The position numbers and the translations under genes were made by a program. This document shows positions 8,981 to 17,522 of a stretch of 64,000 bases of DNA, piece by piece. This stretch comes from Methylobacterium sp. AMS5 (GTDB taxonomy: Bacteria > Pseudomonadota > Alphaproteobacteria > Rhizobiales > Beijerinckiaceae). The stretch covers positions 4,655,501-4,719,500 of the forward strand of contig NZ_CP006992.1 in assembly GCF_001542815.1 (NCBI RefSeq). The letters are read 5' to 3'. Numbering within the stretch: the stretch's first letter is position 1; each line of letters starts with the position of its first letter. The notes beneath the pieces are model-generated. The model saw only the letters and a list, made by a program, of their open reading frames with translations. It was not told the origin of the DNA and did no database searches.

Positions 8981-9008
8981 TCGACGGCCCTGCCGTCGAG
9001 CTTTCTTC
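8981..9008 (+). terminator. Hairpin terminator after the asparaginase gene
   Basis: Perfect 8-bp stem TCGACGGC / GCCGTCGA with a CCT loop (8981-8999), followed by GCTTTCTT, 7 bp after the asparaginase stop codon. The T-tract is short and interrupted, so efficiency is uncertain. Confidence 0.6.
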
Positions 9009-9151
9009 GAGCCGCGCTTCCGAGACCGGCTCAATCGACCGGTTCCGGCGGCCGCAACGCTCCTGATGCCGAGGCCCCCTACGCCGGCTCAGCATGAGGA
9101 GCGATGAGCTTGCCGGATAAGCGCGCTCAAACAGGTGTTCGGGTCGCCTCA

Positions 9152-9255
9152 AGAGCATCGTGCTGGAAATCAAATCCAGGACGATGCTTTAAGCTCTTGT
9201 TTTCTCATCATCTTTTTCCGAAAGCCGGAGGCCACCTTTCGGGATGATGCTCTAA
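9152..9255. repeat. REP-like hairpins, copy 2 and partner
   Basis: The first hairpin has 13-nt arms AGCATCGTGCTGG (9152-9164) and CCAGGACGATGCT (9174-9186) with one mismatch and a 9-nt AT-rich loop. It is followed by an inverted copy (about 9217-9254) of the repeat seen at 684-729. The stop codon of the downstream minus-strand PLD gene lies inside this block, so the last residues of that protein are repeat-encoded. Confidence 0.6.
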
Positions 9256-10770
9256 AACCTCCCCCGGCGACGGCGCTCCGGCCTTCGAATCCACCTCGCC
9301 TTTGGCCCGGCGCAGCGCCTTGCGGCGGCGCCAGGGGCGCCACGCGTCGGCGGGGCTCACCGGGTCGCCGAGATGGAAAGCCTCGACGAGGCGCGCCACC
9401 GGGCCGCGGCGGGAGGGGACGAGAGGGCAGACCCGCGAGCACGGCATCAAACGGGGATCGTCGAGCACCGCCCGCAGGGAGCCGCGCGCTTCGAAGGCTT
9501 GCGCGAACACGTCGGGCGGGCAGCCGCCGTGATGCGAGAGCAGGCGGACGAGCAGGCGCCGCAGCGCCGCGCGGGCCTCGGCGTCGTCGGCCGGCACCTC
9601 CACGGCGAGGTCGCACTCGGTGTCGTAGCCGAGGGAGCGGTTGTTGAGGTTGGTCGAGCCGATCCGCAGCAGGCGCTCGTCGATGATCGCGACCTTGGCA
9701 TGCACCAGGATCGGCCGGCCTTTCTCCGTGTGCGGCGCCACGATCCGCAGCCGGTCGAACCGGTCGGCGCGGCGCAGGGCCCGGATCAGGCCGCGGCGGG
9801 CGCTGTCCATGGTCAGGCGGTCGAAGCCGCTCGGGCTGCGCTCGGACAGCACGATCACGATCTCCGGCCCGTCGGGTTCGGCGAGGCGCTCGGCCAGCGC
9901 CTCCGCGACGACCGGCGAGGTGAGATACTGGTTCTCCAGATAGATAAAGCGCTCCGCCGCGCGGATCGAGGCGCGCGTGAGCGCGGCGCTCTCCGTCACC
10001 GCCGGGCGTCCGTCCAACGGCGGATCGGTGCGGGCGAGCCCCACCGTCACGTCGGTCAGGTGCGGCGCGAGGGGTTCGGGCCAGGGATCGTGGGCTTCGT
10101 CGGAACCTGCGAGTGGAAAGGTCTCGCCGGTGGCGCGGCGCCAGCGCTCGCGGGCCAGATCCGCCAGCGCCCGCGCGGCGTCACGATCGACCAGCATCAT
10201 CACGTCGTGGCGCGGCGGGTAGTCCTCACCGGAGGGCAGGCGGCGACGGGGGTCGCGGTCGCGGTGGGCGGGGGTGTCCCAGCGGTTCACCTCGAAGTCG
10301 CTGCCGCCGCTGAAGGCGATCGCGTCGTCGATCACGAGGATCTTCTGGTGCTGGCAGGCGCCGAAAGGCAGCGTGCCGTCGATACGGAAGTCGATGCCGG
10401 GCCCGAGGCTCGCGCGCACGCTGTCGGGGGTGTGGTCGTTGCCCGCCGAGATCGGCCAGGGCATGTCCCAGATCAGGATGCGGATGGCGAGTTCCGGCCG
10501 CGCGGACTTCAGGCGCCGCAGCAGTTCCGCCAGGGTCTCGCCCGCATCGGGCGAATTCCCCGGCAGCAGGCGCGCGCGCGGATCGAAGCTCCAGCCGATC
10601 AGGGTGATGGATGTGCGCGCCTTCAGCAGCGCCGCATGGGCGGCGGCGAAATAGGCCGCGCCGTCATGCAGCACCGCGACGCGCCCCGCCCTCTCCTGCC
10701 GCCAGCAGGTGAGCCCGGGCCGCAGCCAGCTCTCGGACGATCCTTGACCCACCCCGAATTCCATCCTCAT
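9208..10770 (-). CDS. Phospholipase D / cardiolipin-synthase-like protein
   Basis: Protein of about 520 residues with two PLD half-sites: HQKILVIDDAIAFSGGSDF near residue 150 and HAKVAIIDERLLRIGSTNLN near residue 365, each carrying H-x-K and the downstream Asp and Gly-Ser/Asn. Members transfer phosphatidyl groups (cardiolipin synthases) or hydrolyse phosphodiesters. No membrane segment is visible. The gene lies 58 bp after a DedA/TVP38 gene on the same strand; the two domains are often neighbours or fused in proteobacteria. The final ~15 residues (EHHPERWPPAFGKR) come from a REP-like repeat, which suggests that an earlier stop was lost. The ATG at 10770 is the first in frame after the DedA stop and has a weak ribosome site. 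Confidence 0.82.
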   Translation of the reverse strand: MRMEFGVGQGSSESWLRPGLTCWRQERAGRVAVLHDGAAYFAAAHAALLKARTSITLIGWSFDPRARLLPGNSPDAGETLAELLRRLKSARPELAIRILIWDMPWPISAGNDHTPDSVRASLGPGIDFRIDGTLPFGACQHQKILVIDDAIAFSGGSDFEVNRWDTPAHRDRDPRRRLPSGEDYPPRHDVMMLVDRDAARALADLARERWRRATGETFPLAGSDEAHDPWPEPLAPHLTDVTVGLARTDPPLDGRPAVTESAALTRASIRAAERFIYLENQYLTSPVVAEALAERLAEPDGPEIVIVLSERSPSGFDRLTMDSARRGLIRALRRADRFDRLRIVAPHTEKGRPILVHAKVAIIDERLLRIGSTNLNNRSLGYDTECDLAVEVPADDAEARAALRRLLVRLLSHHGGCPPDVFAQAFEARGSLRAVLDDPRLMPCSRVCPLVPSRRGPVARLVEAFHLGDPVSPADAWRPWRRRKALRRAKGEVDSKAGAPSPGEVLEHHPERWPPAFGKR

Positions 10771-10828
10771 GCGCGCACCGAGCCGCCACGCCGCGGCGGC
10801 GGGTTCATCGTCCGCTTGAGCGAAACGC

Positions 10829-11527
10829 TCATCGTGCCCCGGCCTTTCCCAGCTTGAGTTTGCCCGCCTCAAGCTTGGCTCGCACCCGGCGCCGAGTGAG
10901 TTCCACCGCCGCGACGGTGGCGAGGAGGCCGAGGCCGAGGGTGATCCAGTGGGTCGGCTCGTCGCTGCCGGCATGGCGGCCGATGACGCCGAGATAGACG
11001 CACACGACCGTGCCCGGCAGCATGCCGATCACCGTGGAGACCAGATAGGCGCAGGTGCCGACATCCGTCACCCCGAAGACGTAGTTCTGGGCGTTGAACG
11101 GTACGAAGGGGCTGAGCCGCATCAGGGTCATGAGCCGCCAGCCGCCGTCGCCGACCGCCTCCACGGTGGCGTTCAGCGCCGGCCGGCGCTCGATCAGCCC
11201 GCGCACCCGCTCGCGGAACAAGTGGCGGGCGGCGACGAAGGCGAGCCAGGAGCCCAGTGTTGCCGAGAACAGCACCACCGGCATCACCGCCCAGCCGAAG
11301 GCGACGGCCCCGGCGATGGTGAGCGGGGTGCCCGGCACGACGAGGAGAGTCGCGAGGAAGAACAGCGCGCCGAAGGCGAGGAGGCCGTAGGGACCGAGGC
11401 CGTTCGCCCAGTCCGAGAAGGCGCGCAGCCATTCCTCGACGGGCAGGACGTACCATGCCCCGACCGCCAGCGCGGCGGCGCCGGCCGTGGCTGCCCAGGT
11501 CTGGGCCGAGCGGCTGGGTTTATCCAT
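10829..11527 (-). CDS. DedA/TVP38 (VTT domain) membrane protein
   Basis: Protein of 232 residues with about five hydrophobic segments. The VTT/SNARE-associated core is visible: VVPGTPLTIAGAVAFGWA (the G-x-P re-entrant region) and LRLSPFVPFNAQNYVFGVT, then GMLPGTVVCVYLGVIGR. DedA-superfamily proteins are inner-membrane lipid carriers/scramblases (undecaprenyl-phosphate or phosphatidylethanolamine in studied members). It is probably co-transcribed with the PLD gene, whose membrane-lipid role it may share. Confidence 0.82.
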   Translation of the reverse strand: MDKPSRSAQTWAATAGAAALAVGAWYVLPVEEWLRAFSDWANGLGPYGLLAFGALFFLATLLVVPGTPLTIAGAVAFGWAVMPVVLFSATLGSWLAFVAARHLFRERVRGLIERRPALNATVEAVGDGGWRLMTLMRLSPFVPFNAQNYVFGVTDVGTCAYLVSTVIGMLPGTVVCVYLGVIGRHAGSDEPTHWITLGLGLLATVAAVELTRRRVRAKLEAGKLKLGKAGAR

Positions 11528-11670
11528 TCAGTGGCTCGAAGGGGAACGGTGCGCCTGTGGCACGCGTCCGCAAACCGTTGGCCGGCGCAACTGTTCCGCC
11601 AAGCTCGGCCGTTTTCGCGCGGTCGTCTCGGCGTCCGCTCAACGCGGCGCCGGTCCCGCCTGCTTTGCCT

Positions 11671-12072
11671 TCACCAGTCGCGGTCGAGCCGCACCGCGAT
11701 CCGGCTCGGGCGCGCGCCGGCGAGCGTCCGTTCGAGGGAGGTGAGGGCTTGGCGCGCCTTGTTCAGGCGGGGGCTCCGCCAGCGGCGCTCGTAGCCTCGC
11801 GGCGCGATCACCGCCTCACCGAGGCGGTCGCCCGCGAAGACGAGACGGTCCACCGCCCGCCGGATCGTCGGCGTCTCCTGAGTGAGCACGCAGAGGTCGG
11901 AGAGATAGTTGCGCAGGGCATGCAACTCGTTGCGGCCCCCGCCCTCCTCTGCCAGCGCGACGAGCGTCCGCTCCATGGCAACGATGAGATCCGCCAGCGG
12001 CTCGGGTACGCGACGGGAGAATCCGTCGCCGTCCCGGCGGTCCCGTTCAGGCCCGTGCAGGGCGACTCCCAT
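11671..12072 (-). CDS. Hypothetical cytosolic protein (133 aa)
   Basis: ATG 12072 is preceded by GGGGAG at proper spacing, so I prefer it to the upstream ATG at 12102. The protein is charged and mostly helical, with no signal peptide or membrane segment (PLADLIVAMERTLVALAEE; LHALRNYLSDLCVL; LNKARQALTSLERTLAG). I do not recognise a family. It is separated from the DedA gene by 143 bp. The 170 bp upstream is AT-rich and probably holds its promoter. Confidence 0.55.
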   Translation of the reverse strand: MGVALHGPERDRRDGDGFSRRVPEPLADLIVAMERTLVALAEEGGGRNELHALRNYLSDLCVLTQETPTIRRAVDRLVFAGDRLGEAVIAPRGYERRWRSPRLNKARQALTSLERTLAGARPSRIAVRLDRDW

Positions 12073-12276
12073 ATTGGCTCCCCGCTTCATCCGGCGCGGC
12101 AAGGTCTACCGCGAATCGCTGCGGCGAACGGTGTAAAGAGAGTTAACAACCTCTGCCGTCGAATCGATACAGATCCGGGAATAAAATGTGAAAAATAATT
12201 TTCAAATGATCGGTCGCCGCACGTCATCCGTGTATGACCCGGCACAATACCCCGTGATGCCGTCAGAGGACGTCCG

Positions 12277-13002
12277 TCATCGACGCGGCATCTTGCGAGA
12301 CCCTCTCAGGGCGTAGATGAGGGCCGCGGCGGTCATCAGCGCGAGGGCGTACCATGTCAGCGCGTAGACGAGATGGTTGTTGTGGAAGGCCACCACCGTG
12401 AGGCCGCCGACCGGCAGGCCGCCGGGATTGGGTGCCGCGTCGGCATCCACGAAATAGGGCGCGACCTCATTCGGCGTGCCGTCGATCCCGCGGGCGGCGG
12501 CGATGGCCGCGACGTCGCGGGAGTACCAGCGGTCGCCCGCCGGATCGTTGTGGCGCAGGAAGCCGCCGCCGGGCTCGGTCAGGCGCAACAGGCCCGTGAC
12601 CGTCACGTCCCCGTCCGGCTCACCCGCGGCACGGGCCGTACGCTCGCGGGCCTCCGCCGGCACGAAGCCGCGGTTGACGAGGACGGTGAAGCCGCGGTCG
12701 GTCACGAGCGGCACCAGCACCCAGAAACCGGCGCCGCGCGCCGTCACGGCCTGGACCAGCGTGGCACGATCGTAAGCGAAGCGCCCGGTGAGCCGGACCC
12801 GCCGGTACTCGGCGGAGGCGGCCGTGAGACCGGCCCATTCCTCCGGCCCCGGTGCGGGCGCGGGCTCGGCACGGATGCGGGCTTCGACCCGGTCGATCAG
12901 GTCGAGCTTCCAGATCCGGCGCTCGACCTGCCACGTGCCGAGGCCGAGGAAGACGCCCGTCACCGCAAGGCCCGCCAGGATCAGTGCGAGCCGGACGAGC
13001 AA
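12277..13002 (-). CDS. SURF1 family cytochrome oxidase assembly protein
   Basis: Protein of about 241 residues. It has an N-terminal membrane segment (LALILAGLAVTGVFLGLGTWQVERR, with the family GxWQxxR motif) and a C-terminal one (HLVYALTWYALALMTAA), with the conserved block VLVNRGFVP between and PYFVDAD near the end. SURF1 helps insert heme into heme-copper oxidases. It is the last gene of the cyo operon, 61 bp after cyoD. No in-frame ATG exists between the cyoD stop and the first membrane segment, so a TTG (13002) or another non-ATG start a few codons upstream must be used. Confidence 0.85.
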   Translation of the reverse strand: MLVRLALILAGLAVTGVFLGLGTWQVERRIWKLDLIDRVEARIRAEPAPAPGPEEWAGLTAASAEYRRVRLTGRFAYDRATLVQAVTARGAGFWVLVPLVTDRGFTVLVNRGFVPAEARERTARAAGEPDGDVTVTGLLRLTEPGGGFLRHNDPAGDRWYSRDVAAIAAARGIDGTPNEVAPYFVDADAAPNPGGLPVGGLTVVAFHNNHLVYALTWYALALMTAAALIYALRGSRKMPRR

Positions 13003-13063
13003 CGGGCGCCGCCGAACCGTTGCCGGGGCGGCAGGCAGCGGAGCGTCGGGTTGCCGGGATGCG

Positions 13064-13468
13064 TCAGGGAGCGTGACGCATCTCCTCGGCCGAGACCGGC
13101 ATCATGTTGGTGTTGAGGTGGTGCATGACCCAGATCGACCCGCACAGGGTGATGACCACGAGGGTGATCGTGAAGATCAGCGCCATGAAGGTCCAGCCGC
13201 CCTCCGATTTCGTGTTCATGTGCAGGAAGTAGATCATGTGAACCACGATCTGCACCGCGCCCAGACCGAGGATGACGACGCCGGTGACGAGCTTGTCGCC
13301 CAGCACGTCGCCCATCACCAGCCAGAACGGGATCGCCGTCAGGATGACGGAGAGCACGAAGCCCGTGACGTAGTCTTTGAAGGAGCCGTGACCGTGGGCG
13401 TCCTGCCCATGGCCGTCGTGCCCATGGCCGTCATGGCCGTGATCGTCGGCGTGCGCTGCCCCGCTCAT
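13064..13468 (-). CDS. cyoD: Cytochrome bo3 ubiquinol oxidase subunit IV
   Basis: Protein of 134 residues with a His/Asp/Gly-rich N-terminus ([20 protein letters not shown]) and three membrane segments ([58 protein letters not shown]). It stabilises the subunit I-III assembly of the oxidase. The His-rich head is longer than in E. coli CyoD and could bind metal. The start overlaps the cyoC stop as ATGA. Confidence 0.9.
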   Translation of the reverse strand: MSGAAHADDHGHDGHGHDGHGQDAHGHGSFKDYVTGFVLSVILTAIPFWLVMGDVLGDKLVTGVVILGLGAVQIVVHMIYFLHMNTKSEGGWTFMALIFTITLVVITLCGSIWVMHHLNTNMMPVSAEEMRHAP

Positions 13469-14112
13469 TGCAGGACTCCCATCAGGTACACGAAGGTGAA
13501 GACGCCGATCCAGATGACGTCGAGGAAGTGCCAGAACATCGACAGGCACATCAGCCGGCGCTTGTTCTCCGCAACGAGGCCCTTGAGCCGGGTCTGGATC
13601 ATCAGCGTGACGAGCCAGATCAGGCCGAAGGTGACGTGCAGGCCGTGGGTTCCGACCAGGGTGAAGAACGCGGACAGGAAGCCGCTGCGCTGGGGCGTGG
13701 CGCCTTCGTGGATCAGGTGGGCGAACTCGTAGAGTTCGAGCCCGACGAAGGCCGCGCCGAACAGGCCGGTGATTGCGAGCCAGATCTGGGTCTTGGCGAG
13801 GTCGTCCTTCTCCATCGCCAGCATGGCGAAGCCATAGGTGATGGAGGAGAACAGCAGCATCGACGTGTTCACCGCCACGATGGGCAGGTCGAACAGATCC
13901 TTGGGCGAGGGCCCGGCCGCGTAGCTGCGGCCGAGCACGGCGTAGGTGGCGAACAGGACTGCGAAGATGAGGCAGTCGCTCATCAGATAGATCCAGAAGC
14001 CGAGCATCGTGCCCCCTTCCGGGTGATGCTCGCCCTCGAGATCGAGGAAGTCCGGCACGTCGGCGCCGGACATCCGGTCGCCGACGAGGGTGTGGGTCGC
14101 GTGCGTTGCCAT
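13465..14112 (-). CDS. cyoC: Cytochrome bo3 ubiquinol oxidase subunit III
   Basis: Protein of 215 residues with five membrane segments and subunit III motifs ([60 protein letters not shown]). The 8-bp gap to cyoB and the ATGA overlap with cyoD mark an operon. The N-terminal soluble stretch ([10 protein letters not shown]) matches the family. Confidence 0.93.
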   Translation of the reverse strand: MATHATHTLVGDRMSGADVPDFLDLEGEHHPEGGTMLGFWIYLMSDCLIFAVLFATYAVLGRSYAAGPSPKDLFDLPIVAVNTSMLLFSSITYGFAMLAMEKDDLAKTQIWLAITGLFGAAFVGLELYEFAHLIHEGATPQRSGFLSAFFTLVGTHGLHVTFGLIWLVTLMIQTRLKGLVAENKRRLMCLSMFWHFLDVIWIGVFTFVYLMGVLQ

Positions 14113-14120
14113 GATGCTGC

Positions 14121-16124
14121 TCAGACCCGCGCCGCCAGCGTTTCCGTCCGCCGCTGCTCGGTCAGGCGGACCGTCTCGGCGGGGATGTAGAAGTCGCGGT
14201 TGTAGTTGAAGGTATGGGCGATCGTGATCGCCAGCATCGCCACGAAGGTGAGGGCTGCAAGCCACCAGATGTACCAGATCATCGCGAAGGAGAAGGCGAT
14301 GCTGACCACGCCCAGGATCACGCCGGTGGCGGTGTTCTTGGGCATGTGGATCGGCTTGTAGCCCGAGAGCGGCCGCTGGAAGCCGCGAGCCTTCATGTCC
14401 CACCACGCGTCGAGGCTGTGCACCACGGGCGTGAAGGCGAAGTTGTAGTCCGGCGGCGGCGAGGAGGTGGCCCATTCGAGGGTCCGGCCGTTCCACGGAT
14501 CGCCGGTCACGTCGCGCAACGCCTCGCGGTTTTTGATCGAGACCGCGAACTGGACGATCATCGCACCGATGCCCAGCGCGATCAGACCGGCGCCGATGGC
14601 GGCGATCACGAACCAGATCTGCAGCGACGGGTCGTCGAAGTGCTGGGCACGGCGGGTCACGCCCATGAGCCCCAGAACGTAGAGCGGCATGAAGGCGACG
14701 TAGAAGCCGATGGTCCAGAACCAGAAGCTGACCTTGCCCCAGAACTCGTCGAGCTTGAAGCCGAAGGCCTTCGGGAACCAGTAGTTCACGCCGGCGAACA
14801 TGCCGAACAGCACGCCGCCGATGATCACGTTGTGGAAGTGCGCGATCAGGAACAGCGAGTTGTGCAGCACGAAATCGGCCGGGGGCACGGCGAGCAGCAC
14901 GCCGGTCATGCCTCCGATGGTGAAGGTGACCATGAAGCTCACCGTCCAGAGCATCGGCACGTCGAAGCGGATCCGGCCGCGATACATCGTGAACAGCCAG
15001 TTGAAGATCTTCGCGCCCGTCGGGATCGAGATGATCATCGTCGTGAGGCCGAAGAACGAGTTCACGTTGGCGCCCGAACCCATCGTGAAGAAGTGGTGCA
15101 GCCACACGAGGTAGGACAGGATCGTGATGACGACGGTCGCGTAGACCATCGAGGTGTAGCCGAACAGGCGCTTGCCGCTGAAGGCCGAGGTGACCTCGGA
15201 GAACACGCCGAAGGCCGGCAGGATGAGGATGTAGACCTCCGGGTGCCCCCAGATCCAGATGAGGTTGAAGTACATCATCGGGTTGCCGCCGAGGTCGTTC
15301 GTGAAGAAGTGCGTGCCGACGTAGCGGTCGAGGCTCAGCAGCGCGAGAACGGCGGCGAGGATCGGGAAGGCGGCCACGATGAGCACGTTCGTGCACAGCG
15401 AGGTCCAGGTGAAGATCGGCAGCCTCATCATCGACATGCCGGGCGCGCGCATCTTCACGATGGTCGCGACCAGATTGATGCCGGACAACGTCGTGCCGAT
15501 GCCCGCGATCTGCAGGCCCCAGATGTAGTAGTCGACGCCGACCCCCGGACTCATGTCCGCGCCCGAGAGCGGCGGGTAGGCGAGCCAGCCGGTGCGGGCG
15601 AACTCACCGACGAACAGCGAGATCATGATCGTGACCGCGCCGGACACCGTCATCCAGAACGAGAAGTTGTTCAGGAACGGGAAGGCGACGTCGCGCGCGC
15701 CGATCTGCAGCGGCACGACGTAGTTCATCAGGCCGGTGACGAACGGCATCGCCACGAAGAAGATCATGATCACGCCGTGGGCGGTGAAGATCTGATCGTA
15801 GTGGTGCGGCGGCAGGTAGCCCTCGTTGGCGCCGAACGCGATCGCCTGCTGCGAGCGCATCAGCAGCGCGTCGGCAAAGCCGCGCAGCAGCATCACGAGC
15901 GCCAGGATGACGTACATGATGCCGATCTTCTTGTGATCGACCGAGGTCAACCAGTCGCGCCAGAGCGGACCCCAGAAGCGGAAATAGGTGATGGCGGCGA
16001 GCACCGCGATCCCGGCCACGGCGACGCCTGCGAAGGTCACTTGCAGGATCGGTTCGTGGAACGGGATGTCCTCCAGGGAGAGGCGCCCGAACAGCAGCTG
16101 CTGCAGGTCCGTGTTTGCGAACAT
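14121..16124 (-). CDS. cyoB: Cytochrome bo3 ubiquinol oxidase subunit I
   Basis: Protein of 667 residues, the usual CyoB length. Catalytic heme-copper core that reduces oxygen to water and pumps protons. Visible features: the first heme ligand region [32 protein letters not shown] with the CuB His and cross-linked Tyr; [10 protein letters not shown] (CuB His-His); and [15 protein letters not shown] (heme ligands). Its position after cyoA and the quinol-type subunit II mark it as quinol rather than cytochrome c oxidase. Confidence 0.96.
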   Translation of the reverse strand: MFANTDLQQLLFGRLSLEDIPFHEPILQVTFAGVAVAGIAVLAAITYFRFWGPLWRDWLTSVDHKKIGIMYVILALVMLLRGFADALLMRSQQAIAFGANEGYLPPHHYDQIFTAHGVIMIFFVAMPFVTGLMNYVVPLQIGARDVAFPFLNNFSFWMTVSGAVTIMISLFVGEFARTGWLAYPPLSGADMSPGVGVDYYIWGLQIAGIGTTLSGINLVATIVKMRAPGMSMMRLPIFTWTSLCTNVLIVAAFPILAAVLALLSLDRYVGTHFFTNDLGGNPMMYFNLIWIWGHPEVYILILPAFGVFSEVTSAFSGKRLFGYTSMVYATVVITILSYLVWLHHFFTMGSGANVNSFFGLTTMIISIPTGAKIFNWLFTMYRGRIRFDVPMLWTVSFMVTFTIGGMTGVLLAVPPADFVLHNSLFLIAHFHNVIIGGVLFGMFAGVNYWFPKAFGFKLDEFWGKVSFWFWTIGFYVAFMPLYVLGLMGVTRRAQHFDDPSLQIWFVIAAIGAGLIALGIGAMIVQFAVSIKNREALRDVTGDPWNGRTLEWATSSPPPDYNFAFTPVVHSLDAWWDMKARGFQRPLSGYKPIHMPKNTATGVILGVVSIAFSFAMIWYIWWLAALTFVAMLAITIAHTFNYNRDFYIPAETVRLTEQRRTETLAARV

Positions 16125-16163
16125 GGGTTGAAACTCGTCCGTAAATCCTGAGGCGGCGACGGA

Positions 16164-17306
16164 TCAGTTGTTGGTCTGGTCGGGAGCGGAGTGGCCTTGG
16201 CCGCTCCCCTCGTGATTCTTCCCGCCGTCGGGCGACTCGCTCTTGGGCCCGCGGTGCGAGGCCGGGGTCGTCGCCCCCGGGGCTTCGTCGCCACGCTGCG
16301 TGTGGCGGTTGTCGTACTGAAGCCGCTCGGCGTTCTCTCGGCTCTCTTTGCCGGCGCCGCCCTTGGCGTCGATGGTCATCATCTCGTGCATGCACATCTT
16401 GCCGGGCACGGCGCACATGCCGACGATCTTGCCGAAGAGTCCGTCGGCGAACGAGGCGTAGTAGATGACGGGAACGCGCTCGCTCGGGCGCTCGAGTTCG
16501 AGATAGGCATCACGGCTCAATTCCGAACCCTGCTGCTTCACTTTGGCAATCCACTGGTCGAAGCCGTCGCCGTCGAGCCCGTGGAACTTGAACGTCATGC
16601 GCGAGAAGCCGGTGCCGCTGTAGTGCGACGACAGCCCGTCATAGGCGCCCGGCTTGTTGATCACGGCGTGAAGCTGCGTCTGCATGCCGGGCATGGCGTA
16701 GATCATGCCGGCGAGCGCGGGGATGTAGAAGGCGTTCATCACCGAGGAGGCGGTGATCTTGAAGCTGATCGGCCGGTTCACCGGCGCGGCCAGCTCGTTG
16801 ACCGTCGCGACATTGTATTCGGGATAGAAGAACAGCCACTTCCAATCGAGGGCGACGACCTGCACCTCCAGCGGCTTCACCTCCGCCGCGATCGGCTTGC
16901 CGGGCTCGATGCGCGAGAGCGGCCGGAACGGGTCGAGGGTGTGGGTGCTGATCCAGGTCAGCGCGCCGAGCGCGATGATGATCATCAGCGGCGCGGTCCA
17001 GATCACCACTTCGAGCCCGGTCGAGTGGTCCCAGTCGGGGTCGTGGCGGGCCGCCGTGTTCGACGCGCGGTAGCGCCATGCGAACAGCAGGGTCAGCACG
17101 ATCACCGGGATGATGATGAGCAGCATCAGCCCCGTGGAGGCGAGGACGAGGTTGCGCTGCTGCATGGCGATGTCGCCGGAGGGCTGCATCACCACGAGGT
17201 TGCAGCCGGCGAGCAGGCCGAACAGCGGCAGGAGGACGAGACCCCGGAGGATCCGGCCCGCGGAGCCGGCCCCGGCACGGGCTCTCAATGAACGGTCGGC
17301 GGTCAT
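16164..17306 (-). CDS. cyoA: Cytochrome bo3 ubiquinol oxidase subunit II
   Basis: Protein of about 380 residues with a lipoprotein signal (LVLLPLFGLLAGC, lipobox Cys near residue 31), two membrane hairpin helices (LMLLIIIPVIVLTLLFAW; VIWTAPLMIIIALGAL) and a cupredoxin domain. The CuA ligand set of cytochrome c oxidases is absent (MCAVPGKMCMHEMM at the site), so the electron donor is ubiquinol. The C-terminal tail of about 70 residues is hydrophilic, Gly/Glu/His-rich and longer than in E. coli. ATG 17306 is used; 17327 is an in-frame alternative. First gene of cyoABCD-SURF1. Confidence 0.93.
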   Translation of the reverse strand: MTADRSLRARAGAGSAGRILRGLVLLPLFGLLAGCNLVVMQPSGDIAMQQRNLVLASTGLMLLIIIPVIVLTLLFAWRYRASNTAARHDPDWDHSTGLEVVIWTAPLMIIIALGALTWISTHTLDPFRPLSRIEPGKPIAAEVKPLEVQVVALDWKWLFFYPEYNVATVNELAAPVNRPISFKITASSVMNAFYIPALAGMIYAMPGMQTQLHAVINKPGAYDGLSSHYSGTGFSRMTFKFHGLDGDGFDQWIAKVKQQGSELSRDAYLELERPSERVPVIYYASFADGLFGKIVGMCAVPGKMCMHEMMTIDAKGGAGKESRENAERLQYDNRHTQRGDEAPGATTPASHRGPKSESPDGGKNHEGSGQGHSAPDQTNN

Positions 17307-17376
17307 GGCCACGAATCTTCGTTCCATCGCAAGGGCCGCGCGGGTGACTTCCCGCGTGGCGGCGGTTCGTTTCTCT

Positions 17377-17417
17377 CCGGAGATGCCGAGCCGGCGGTGT
17401 CGGCTCGGCATCTCCGG
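17377..17417. promoter_or_regulatory. 17-bp perfect hairpin in the cyoA leader
   Basis: Arms CCGGAGATGCCGAGCCG (17377-17393) and CGGCTCGGCATCTCCGG (17401-17417) pair without mismatch around a 7-nt loop. It lies between the MFS gene stop (17523) and the cyoA start (17306). On the minus strand it is followed by AGAGAAACG, not a T-run, so it is not a classic intrinsic terminator for the MFS gene. It may be a transcription barrier or an mRNA structure in the cyo leader. Confidence 0.6.
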
Positions 17418-17522
17418 GACCTTGTTGTGACGCGCATTGTCTCGCCGAACCGGCAGCCATCGTTCGTCGGAAAGCACTCCCGGTCCCGCGGCGAGACGGA
17501 CGCCTCGCCCGCGGGGCCAAAC

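Noticed and set aside
14214..16151. 645-codon plus-strand frame opposite cyoB
   Set aside because: Antisense shadow of cyoB, extremely rich in Arg, His, Glu and Asp with no recognisable fold.
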